Positions 17,301 to 29,300 of a stretch of 64,000 nucleotides of DNA are shown piece by piece (the first letter of the stretch is position 1; each line of letters starts with the position of its first letter). The stretch is taken from assembly GCA_030549495.1 (NCBI GenBank), contig JAUIRK010001052.1, positions 1,054,001-1,118,000 on the forward strand. The letters are read 5' to 3'. Position numbers and translations under genes: made by a program. The notes below the pieces were generated by a model. That model did no database searches, was not told where the DNA came from, and was given only the letters and a program-made list of their open reading frames with translations. This DNA is from Nectonema munidae. Its lineage: Eukaryota > Nematomorpha > Nectonematoida > Nectonematidae.

Positions 17301-20300
17301 GATTCTCAACAATTTTTCTCTTATGGACCATTTTCGAACTGAAGTTTTTTTGTGGACCCCTTATTTTTTATTATTACCAATTACTTTCAATAAATCTTTA
17401 TTTCTTACTTTCTATAGAAGAAACGTTTTCCTCTTCTTACAAGCATAATACTTGGACACCACTGAAGACAACAGCTTCTTTCTTTTGGTCTCCACTTTCT
17501 ATTTTCAAATCTTCTAACTCATCGACTGCCTCAACACCTACCTCAAATATTTCCTATAACGTTTTTAAAGGATGTATTCCAAAAAGTTTTCACTTTATTC
17601 CACATATTTTTTGAAAAGTATTATTTGAAAGGATTAACTTTTTTAGCAAGAAATAAAAGTGAGTTTCATCATGAAAAGTCCGAATTTCTAGACCATGGAG
17701 TGTACAAGGGGTAAGGTTTTGTCTTATTCGAGTTGTTTTTTTGCCTATTTCTAATTCTTTTCCTGATATTTTTCAGGGGTTAAAATTTAGGGGGGGGGGG
17801 GAGTAGCTAATTTTTTTAAATGATTTTATTCAAAAATTTCCGATCTATGTATTTATTTTTATTTATTATATAAAAATGACTTCAAATATGAACTTATTGA
17901 CGTTACAATGCTTGAAAATATACAATCAAGAGCTAAAACTTTGTGCTATGCTCAAATTGTAAGGTTGGGGTCGTCCTCTAGATGTGCGATCCTGATATTT
18001 ATATGTGCTATTCTTTTACTGAAACATTTAGATCACAACTTATTTTTATAGTGACTTAATCTGATTACGTTTATATTTGAATAGTTTGATCAATGAAAAT
18101 ATTAATATCTATTGCTAGTGAATCTGATATTTCTTTGTAATTGCCATTGTTTTCTTTTAGAATAAAAAAAGAGTCGGATTTGGAAGGCGGTAAATGTTAT
18201 CTTTATATATTTTATTTTTTTACATATTAATTTTTCTTTTATATAAAACCTGCAAAACATGATTTTAAACTCGTTGCTATATTTGTAGTGTGTCAGACTT
18301 GTTAAGTTAAACCAAAATTTTAACCTTTCTAATCGAGACCCATAATTAAAAATTTCAACTAACTCGAAGAATAGTTTAATGATTTTAGTTCATAATGGCA
18401 ATTCGTCTATATTTAATGAGAAGGGTGAATTTGATTTATTTTAGCAAGGTAGGAAATGTAAATGTTTTGAAAATTCAGTTTTTCGTCTTGCGTGGTTTTT
18501 AAACACGCATGTTTATGAGCGTTCTTAGGTAATGAAGAAAAAAATCGCAATAGAACGAATATTTGTTCGAAACAAAACAGATTTTTTAAAATATTTATAG
18601 TTAACTAACAGATATCGAGATTAACAAACGTAAAGAAAAATAGATATGAAGTATTCCTATATTAACTATTTTCTTCAACACTTGAAAAAGTTTCCCTTAA
18701 TCCCAATTCTAACTTATCTCAATTCTAACCCTCGCTAACTTCTTTTATTGCATACATAAAGACATTTCAATCCCTGAACTAACTCAACAAACAATTAGTT
18801 TAAAAACTAATTCAATATCACTATATATTATATATAGGGTTGCACGTGTTTCATAACAGATTACCGATAATAATCGGTCTATTTATATGAATTATTGGAA
18901 GGAATGTATTTGTGGATGAAATAATGTGTAAAATAATAGAATTACAATATGAACAAATAAAGGCTCTCTTTTAGGCTATTCAAGCGTAAACAATGGGTGT
19001 TGAGTAGAATAGGTACCTAGTTGTTTTTTAAATGCATTTAAGTAGTTTGTTTACGAATATTGAAACAAGTATCTTTCTATATGGAATGTCTTGACAATAA
19101 TACTCTATTTACTTAAGAGGTAGGCAATAATAGGGTAGAACAGGATATTTTAAGCGGTATGTTACAAGATAACATGTGCGGCTATCGAATTAATTCTAAT
19201 AAATCATTGTCTTTTTCGCATTTAGTTTTTTAATTTTGAACCTTTTCTAGGTAAACTTATTTTCAAAATATTCATAGAAGTGAAGGAAGAAAAAAAAGTG
19301 ATGTAGTGTGACACCATTAGCCAAGTATGTGTTTTCCCAACTCATATTCAAATCAACAATATTAGAGTAAACATAAGATTAGCCGATATTGTCGTACCGA
19401 TAAGTTATCGATGTATCAATGAAATCTTAGTTACATCTTTTCAAATAAATTGATAACTATTTAAAAACGTGTTATGGATCAACTGTTTTGTTTTGGTTTG
19501 TCTTCGATGTTGACCATACCGCTATGCAATACATAATATATCGGATTTTTGCTTCTCACTCGTGCTTTTTTATTCTTTCCATCTCATCTTTAGGGTTACT
19601 ATAAAATTCATTTCTTCTCTTCTAGAAGCTTTCGTTCAAGCAAGTTATTTTAAAAGAGTTTCTCAGTCAATTCTCTCAACTTTTGTGGTTTTCACCAAAG
19701 TCTTACTCTTTCCCTTTTTATTCCTCAAAAATATAGGGTATTCAGTGTATGAAAATGTCAAAAAAGGTAAAGATTTTCTTATATTTTGATAATTTAATTT
19801 TTTAAAACTTTTCCTTCATTTGTTTATGTATATGAGAGTGTGACTTATTACCGAAATATCAAACCCTACAAATCTTGATTTTTCAAGCAAATTAAAAATG
19901 CCACTGTGTACTTACATTTTTTTAACTGCTTAGAATGACAAATAAAAAAACATTTTTAGTCTGAATAGTTTAAAACATTGACATATATCGAATTACCTTA
20001 AATATGTTTATAGAAAGTAAAAACATTGAAATACATGGATTAATTTTAATTTCTTATAATCACGATTTCGAAAGTTTTGAGATTTTGCTTTATTTTGGTA
20101 AAAAGTTACACCCTTTATATCATTCTTCTATATCCTTGAGGAATAATACTTTGCATGGGGTAGAGTTTCTTTATCAGGTAAGAAGGTTTAAATGTTTAGC
20201 TTGAAAATGGCCAATGCAAAATAATTGGGATGTGGTATGGTCCAGATTTGTAAAAGTTTGACAATTTTAATCATATAGGCAGTCTAAAATAATAGGAATA

Positions 20301-23300
20301 TTTATTTTTTACGAAGAATATTTTATATGGTATATGAGGATAATTTATTAGATACTCTGTTTTCTCATTCTACGGTGAGTTTAGCAAAACGGACCAAGAA
20401 AACTCCTTATGCTCTCTTGATTAACACTCAAGAACTCTATTTTCTTTTATGATATTTTGATAAAAGAAATATCTTTGTAATACCTTTAAGCACCGTTCAT
20501 GACTTTGCAACTCATTCCATGTCAGTATCCCATATGTACACAACATGGGCATGGCCAGGTCTTTTAAGGGAGTGGTTTTAAGATTCTAGAATAGACATTC
20601 TGCAAATTTTGTTTATCATAAATTAAAGTATAACATGAGTTTAATAAGAACTTTAAATTGCTAAAAAGTCCACATTCTAAAATAATTTGTGATCAAACTT
20701 TACTCAAAATAAAAATAGAGTGGTACCTTTTGGTGATATTTTCTCTTCGATTCCGAAACTCTGCTATTAAAATTAAATTCACTTTTAAAAATTTTCATTT
20801 TTAAAGCCTTTCGCCGTAATACCTTTTTTTATATCAATTATAAATAATATGAGTGAAATGTGTTTTAACATAAAGCTGTCCTATCCAGCATATATATATA
20901 GGTGGAGTGGATTCCAAAATTGTTTTCGATGAGGAATTTTTAACCTATCAGGTTTTGATTAATAGATTCATCCGTTACTTTTTTTGAAAATACTGATATT
21001 TTATATAATTTCCATATATCACAGAGCATCTGTAATTTTTTAAGTTTTTCATACAACGCGCTCAACCGAAGGTAGTCGTCATTACTATCACTCTCCTTCT
21101 CGTTATCCTTGCTTTGAATTGAAAAATAAGAAATCTACACAAGGAGATGTTGAAGCTTCTTTTTTCTATAAAATGTAAATCTTTTTTTCAATTCTGACTT
21201 ATCAATATCATTCTTTTAAGAGTTAAACTAGTTTTAAGTAGTTTATTTAAACATTTTCACTAAATATTTATTTTGACTAACTACTTTCAGAGTCATAAAT
21301 GCAAAATTATATTAAATTTGATTCATCATGGTTTTCCTATTTTTTAAGTTTTTTTTATTTTAACGAACCCTTATTTTCATTAATGGAATTTATTTATTTT
21401 CGAAGAATTTTCATTATTTTTTTATATCTTTTTTAATACCTTAAAAAATTAAAAATATATATAGAGATATGATAATATATTTTTATTTCTTTTCAAACAT
21501 TATTTTCATCACCACATTAGTCTGGCTTTATTCAAGATTATATGAATATCAAGTTCTTTTCAAAATAGGTTGAAATAAACTTGTAAATTACTGATTGCTG
21601 ATTTTTGGAAACATTCTTTATACTTCGTATATATCAGTGGCGTATTGTGAGGTTGAAAGTAAGGCGTGCGTAATTTAAAAAAATCATCAATCAAATAACT
21701 AAAAATTTTGTGGTATGAAATATTTAAAAATACCAAACTAAACATTTATTTATATATAATCGACTAACTAACAAATATTTATTGATATATAATAATCGAC
21801 ATTCTTCTCTCTTGTAACAAAAAAATTGTACCAACCTTTATCCTAAAAACAAACTTTTTCTTGAGCAATTTCCTATGAGAAGTGTTTACTCTCTCATCTT
21901 ACGATATATTTAAAAAGAATAAATATTTTTTGATTTTTTTACAGAATATTTTCGGATTTTATCATTTCTAATTTTTGTAACATCGTCTCTCCGAATGAGG
22001 TATATCGAATCTTACATCTAGCAAAATATGAAGAGAAAGTTGAACATTGTCTCCATAGTCATTTGTATATTGGATAGAAACCATTGTAGTATACAGGTTG
22101 GAGATATTTATATTATATATATATAATAATAAAATGTATAACAAAGAAATTATAAAAAAATTAGGGAGGCATAATTCATTTTATCGACATTTATCAAAAT
22201 ATAAAAATTACAATAATTAATTATCAAATCCAGACTTCATTTGGTTATTTATTGAATAAAACAACAGGAAACAATTATAGAAAGTAAAATATAGAAGAAT
22301 GAAAAATCGCTTTTGCCTCCCTACATAACCAAAAAGCATTATGGATGATCTCATGCCTTGCTTGTTATCTCCCAACTTTTTTATTAAGCATAAGTTAAAC
22401 GTGGCCTCCTACCACCAATTCTCCTAAATATTGGTGAGACACACGTAATTTTGTAACGCATATACATATTTACTATTAATATTACATGATATGTATATTC
22501 ATCTCGATGAATCAAAATTAAAAGCAAATGTATGTGCTAATTTAGCATCTATTCGATATTTTTCTTTTTGATTTAGCTATTTGATTTTTATGTAATTGGA
22601 TGCACTTTCATTTATACAAGGTGTTTTTGATTTGATATTTTTTAGCTGAGAAGTTCTCTTCATTTTAAATTTCTCTTTAAGTTTGCAAAGTCTTGGAAGG
22701 AGATTTCATAAAGTTTTTAACGCCCTTACTTCCAAATACTGCATCTTTTTCTTATTTCCTCTTCTTCTCTTCGGTGAGTGATATTTATCTTACTTTTTTC
22801 ATCAACATCCCATTCTTATGATGTGAACTTCCTGGCTTCATGCATAAATTTTGGACTACCCAAATAATAGTTGTCAGTAAACTTATGTTTAATATTTTCA
22901 ATAATGAATATAATAATATTCCTAGAAATCATTAAAAAATTTTTTTTACAAATTAAAGCTATTCTTTATTATTTAAGCCAATGGTTTTGTTTGAGTGTAA
23001 TGTACTTATCTAGCTTTGAGATAGTTTGTGTATGGATGATTTTGTTTAAGTCTATTTGGTCGACGTTAGAATCTTTGTGTATGCTTAATGTGTCTCTCTG
23101 TGGTTTAGGAGTGTGTTATAGATGATTGAGAGGGTGTAGAGTGCTGGAGCTATCGCTCTGATATTGGGTGTGTAGATTTGGATTTGTGTGTTTAATGGAA
23201 GGACTAAAGTTTCCGTAGGTAGATATTGACTGTTTGTGCCTGATGTGTGTCCTATAAAAGCACATAAAACTGTGTTTTCGATTGTTTGAAGTTTACTGAA

Positions 23301-26300
23301 GTTGGTGTGTGAGAGAATAGGACCTCATACCGTTGAGCATTATTCTAAGATTGTTCGAGTCTTCTTTTTGTAAGTATTTATCAGTGTTTCTTTGTGTTTG
23401 CTCATCTGGAGCCAGATAAGTCTTTGATGACGTTATATCCCAAAATGTCCAGAGCTTGACATAGTTGGTTCGTCATCCTGTTTCAAGGATGAAAATCTTG
23501 TCTACAACTCCTCTCCATTTTTTCGAAAGCTCCCTTGTCTACAAAAACAATGGGCAAATAGGGAGTTCATATATCTATATATTCTGTTATATGTCAGGAC
23601 GGTAGTGGCAAAATTATTCGGTGACGAGGCGGAAGCGAATTTTTTTAATGATAAACCTGACATGTTGCACGCATTTTCACTGTACCTTAACTTTTAACAG
23701 GCACTACATTATGTAGATCAACTTCTATATTTGTTAGATACTTTCCAATTGATACAGACGTCTTATGTTTCTAATCAAACAAAACAAACGAATAACTACT
23801 TCTGTTAAAGTTAGAGGTTTTTTGTAAGAAACATTGCACTTCATTGTAAAGCCTCGATGCTGTCGCAGTTGTGATACTAATACAGGCTACAAAAAAGCCG
23901 GGAAAAGTTTGAGGATTAAGTTTTGTGTTTTACTACTCACTTTATAATTTTTTCTTTATCTAAGTGTATTTTAATAGAAATAACTTTTTATATAGCTATT
24001 ATTGTAAACTTTTAGTTTAGCCCAAAAGAGAAAGTCGTCTTTTGCGTGATCCGTTCTTTCCTAGTATATTGTATGTGTAACTTTGTTTTGCTGGCAATTG
24101 TCATTAGTATCAAATTTATTGTTTTTAAGTTTTTATTTTTTTCTATTCTTAGTTCTCTATTATCTCGGATTACTCAATGGAACTATAAACAAAATGGTAA
24201 GCAACAAAACAATTTTTTTCTCTATCAAAAAATAATTTTATCATTGGTAGAAAAATTCTGTATCAATTTTATATTCGAATGATGAAGTATCAACGCCACA
24301 AAATGTTTTTTCCACATTAAAAAGAGAAGAAAGTGCTTTTCCTTACGATGAAAAAATCGAAAGACTGGAAAAAATGTTAGCTAGTATTGCAAGTCAATTT
24401 TCTGCTAGTTTAAAAAGTGTTAAAGAAGATGTCAATCAACAACAACAACAGCTGCAATTAGTATATTTTTAATATATTTATTATATGCCATTATCTAGCA
24501 TATCATTTTCCTTTTTAAATAATTTACATTTACAAAATTTAGCGCTTTTATTTTTTCATAGCTCTACATTTTTGTCTTCAGTTTGAATACCCACATTTCT
24601 TCAATTTGTTTACCCCTTTTCTACAGAGACGAGATCATTTAATTTTCACATTGAATATTTATTTCCTGTATGTTTCCTCTAATTAGTTAGAAACATTTGA
24701 ACAATACGCACAATATCATTTCTAACTCTTTGAAGTAAGAATACTCTTAATATTTAATAGTTTGAGAAATTCAGGGCCTTTTATTTTTTTCTCATTACTT
24801 TTTTTAATTGTGTTGTATGTCGTATGGAAGGGCGCAACCTTAGAGGGCATTTGCTTCTCGCCAGATAAGCTTTTTAATTAAATTTCTAATAAAAAAATTA
24901 AAATTTTTAACTTCTATTTAAACACATTATTTAAGATTTATAAAAATGTTTATTTTCAGGTTGAATTAACGTCTTTTACTAATGCCAAAAAATCTTTTAG
25001 TCTTTCTGAATTTCTGATTGCGTCTTTGATCGTATGAATTTTATATTCCTATAAATGCGGTTTTTTACACCTAGCAATGATAATTTTCTCCATGCCAAGT
25101 CACGATTTTATTTAATGGTATTTCTTATCTTGCGATGGTTACAGGGCGCGAAACCTCGTGTATCCAGAGAGGGACATTTTATTTCAAAACTGGTACTTTT
25201 ATCGCTGGTTTTAGTAAAAAATAAGATTTCTGTCTATGTTTTGTTAATGTATTTTCAGATAAAATAGAGAAGTTATAGAAGTCATTTTAAACAAATTAGA
25301 AAAGAGGATGATCTCTACTAAACAATTTAAACGTATTTATATTATAAAAGATATTATCCTTTAGATCTCTCAGCAACTTATAACCCTTGAAGACACGATA
25401 TTCGAAAAGATCTATGAAGATCTGTCTGTGCATTTAAAGAAGCATGTGAAAAGTGAGTCTGTCAGAAATAGCGCTAGTGACTTTGAGCGCCTACGGAATT
25501 CTTTCTATGGAGTATTTTCATTGATTTTAATTCACCGTTTGATTTAACTTAGAAAATCTCTTTTTTAGATGCTCGCGTCCTATGATTTTTCTAAAAATCC
25601 AACTATTTTAAAAGCATTTATTGAAAGTCATAGCAAGAATGTATTTTTTGATCAATTTAAGGCAGAGTACATTTCAAATCTGTCTGCAGTATTGTTCTCA
25701 TTTTATCTTATTGTTACACAGTAATTTTTAATTTTTAATTGCAAGATACAAAGAGATATCCAAATAATACAAATTCACATTCAAAATCAAATTACTCATT
25801 CAGAGCAGCCTATCCCATACGTATATTTCCTTATAATCTTGGCATGATACTTGGTGAATATTTACATGATGAATGCTTTTAAATAGGATTTTTTAAAGAT
25901 CCTTGAAATAATGTTTGAAAACTACACGGCTGATTTAACGGGAGAATTTGATTTTGCGATGGAGTCTGCGGGTGCTTATGTCATTAATACGAGGTGCACG
26001 AAAACTTTCAATTCTAGAATAGCGCAATTCAGCTTATTCAGTATTCCAATGTGGCGTAAAACGACTGCACCTAGTTTTGCTTTGCAGGTAAATAATTTTT
26101 TGTAACTCTTTCTAATCATATATATAATCCTTATTATAAATAGGTGTAACAAATATATATATATCCTTCAAAAATTGGCTATTACTTTAAAAAATTGACA
26201 TAAAAAAATTATTCTATGATCACTTTTCCCAATTTATTACTATTACTATTGTAAGAGAACATTAGGTATTTTAAAGGATGATCTTTTCAAAAGGTCATAT

Positions 26301-29300
26301 CTTTAGAGAATTTATTACTATTACTATTGTAAGAGAACATTAGGTATTTTAAAGGATGATCTTTTCAAAAGGTCATATCTTTAGAGAAATCTTTAATATT
26401 ATCTTAAATCACCGTTATTGTATATCAATCTTGGAGATCATATATAATATATTATTGCAAGTTTCTAATTTTGTAGATTCAATTGATTTAAAAGTTCATT
26501 TATATTCAAAGAAAGAAAGAAAGAAAGACTTTATTTTTGGATACAACATACGTATATGGAGCAGAAGAAATAAGTGTTATGCAACAAATTTTTGTTAATA
26601 TAAATATATATATTGCACCATATCAAAGGTCAGCGCCGCTTACGATATGAAGACAATACATAGTCTTGGATTAACATAAAAAATATGACAATAAAATAAA
26701 ATTATTGATAATAAGTATATATTTATATAAGAGAAATAGTTACTATTAGTTATAAGAGTTGGTTAGTATCCAAGCAACTATTCAAAGAATTTAATTCTCG
26801 CAAGGATTCCTTTATTACTGATTTTTTGCCTTTCTTATGCAAAATATCTTCTTTAAATTTGAACACTAATCCACCTTCACTTTGTAACGACTTATTCTTG
26901 AGAAAACTTAATGTTATAAAGTTTGTTTTTATTCTCTTTTTTTGTTTCTTCTTTAACCGACTATCAGTTCATTTACTGTCATAAAATATGCTTTAACTTT
27001 CTAGATGCAGTTTTACAAAATGTGCAAGACAAGACTCATAAATAATCTTGTATATAGTTTAACATCTAAAATGGCTTATTAAAAAAGATTATATTTGATA
27101 CTTGTAAACACGTATCATTTTATTGCGAATGTGTGTGTGTGTAACAGTAATAATCGTACATGTGTGTGAGTGTTTTTTGCTCTATCCAATCAAGCGGTAC
27201 TCGAGGTGGTATCTTGGTTGTTCTGAGTGCTGCTTCCAGTGCTCCGCGATACAATGTCCTTTGTCAGGGCTTGTTTCCGAAATCTAGATTCGTAGTTTCA
27301 TGGTTTGCATCGCCAACATTCATGCCTTACAATACCTTTTTTTGCTTATAGATGAAGTTATATTATTTCAGATTAATATATGTTATAAAAAATAAACATT
27401 TTTCTCTAGCCTGGTCTTTATCCTGGAAATTGTTGGGCGTTTGAATCATTTCCTGGAAATTTAGTTATAAAGCTTTCAAACTTCGTAATTCCATCTGCCT
27501 TCAGCATTGATCACATATCTAAAAAAATGTCTCCTGACAATTCAAATAAGAGCGCGCCAAAAAATTTCAGCGTATTTGTAAGCAATTTTTTTATTTTAAC
27601 TTTTGTGTATTCAATAGTTTCGATAATTTAAACTGGTGATTAAAGTTTGACAACTTTTAAAAGTTTGATTAGAAAGTGCCTAAAATTATTATTATTTATT
27701 TTGTTTAAAATTTCACATAATGGTCTAAATCAGTGGTTCTCAGACTGAAGTCCGTGGTTAACTAGAGCAGTTTTTGGGAGACCAAGAAAGCATCATGCAG
27801 TAGCTCGTTTAGACCAAGATATTGCCCCTATATTGGGTTATTTCCGATTTTTGCCAATAAGTCACACCTTAACCCTCATGCTCTCTTAAAACGTTCTCGA
27901 AATATCCTTGGGTGAAATTTCACCCATTATCATTTTGGGAATTTGAATACTGTTTAATTATCCAAAATTACGATAAAATTTGGCCGCCCTATGTTCATCA
28001 TATAAATAAATTTGACACTTTTCGCATTTGGAGTACACTTTCCTATTCTTGCGAAGACAAAGTCCATATCTAGCTCCTTTTCCATTTTTCTTTGGATGGA
28101 CCTCGAGAATTTTACAGTTAATTATTTGTTTCTTGAGCATGATGAAGTGTAGAAAGTGCCGAAGGTGATGTCTTCCCAGCATTTAAATTTTTACAAGATC
28201 AAATTCAAGAAACAACCGTCTCCTAAATAACTTATTATTGTTCCAATTCACTTCTGTCCATAACACAAAAGCATTGAATCAATAATTATCAATAATATTA
28301 CAAAATAAGGCAAAATGCCAGCTATTTGTTTTTCGTTTGACACTATAAGCTCCAATCATTTGATCCAAAGTATCTACACCTGATTTATTTTTATCATAGA
28401 AAGAAATTATTTCAGATAACTTTTTTTCATTTGAAGAAACATTTTTATCACGATGAAGTCTATTTAAAATAGATCATATCAAATATGATTAGAGGAAAAC
28501 AAGCTATAACTAATGAAATAAAAATTGGCTAGCTTAAAGAAAAAAACATATGGAGTACATATGAAGAGTTTATATAATTAGTAAACACTATTATCACTTT
28601 CTATAATGTATCAGCTTTTATAGTTAAAACATGGAATATCAACTGGTGAAGCATATTTGTGATAGTCGCTTGAAGAACTTTTGTGTGATGAAGTGTCGTA
28701 TAATGAGATGTCGTGTGATGAAACATCATCTAACCGCACCCGTGTTACATATCCTAGTGAAGAAATTTCTTTTTATTTTCTTGACCTACAAAAATTTGAA
28801 AAATACGATCAAAATCGATTGTACTCTTCATTTGTGATCTGGCCTCAAAATGCTTCTACAGTTTATTGATGCAAAACATATTTTTCATGAAATGTCTTGT
28901 AGTGGTTTTTCAATTAAAATTGGAAAGTCCTATCCCGATGTATTGACTCTGAAATTTGTGTTACGATTTACCACTACATTTGATTTTAAGTAATAGTTTT
29001 CCACACTACCCATCCTCAAATCCTGAAACAGATAGGAAATGAGCAAAGATATGAGAGTTGCATTGGCCAAAGCAAAGCTAAACTTAGCAAACTGGTTTAG
29101 ACAAATCAGATGCATCCATCCCATTGATTCGTTGATTGGACTATTCAGACAATTTTTGAATAAACAATTGTGTCAATTTTTTAGCTGACTCATCATGTTG
29201 CAGCTCTACCAGTATTTCTTGTATACCTGTCCCAGCCTTTAACAGTTGCGCATTTGCAGTAAAAGTATTTATGAGATACAAAGCTTCAACTTCATTTAAG

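Noticed and set aside
21639-21690. CAGTGGCGTATTGTGAGG, another transposon end
   Set aside because: Single end only. No partner found within a plausible distance, so not listed as an element.
27160-27351. GC-richer open frame in a SUN intron
   Set aside because: No splice sites in phase with neighbouring SUN exons and no recognised domain on either strand. Probably an old repeat.
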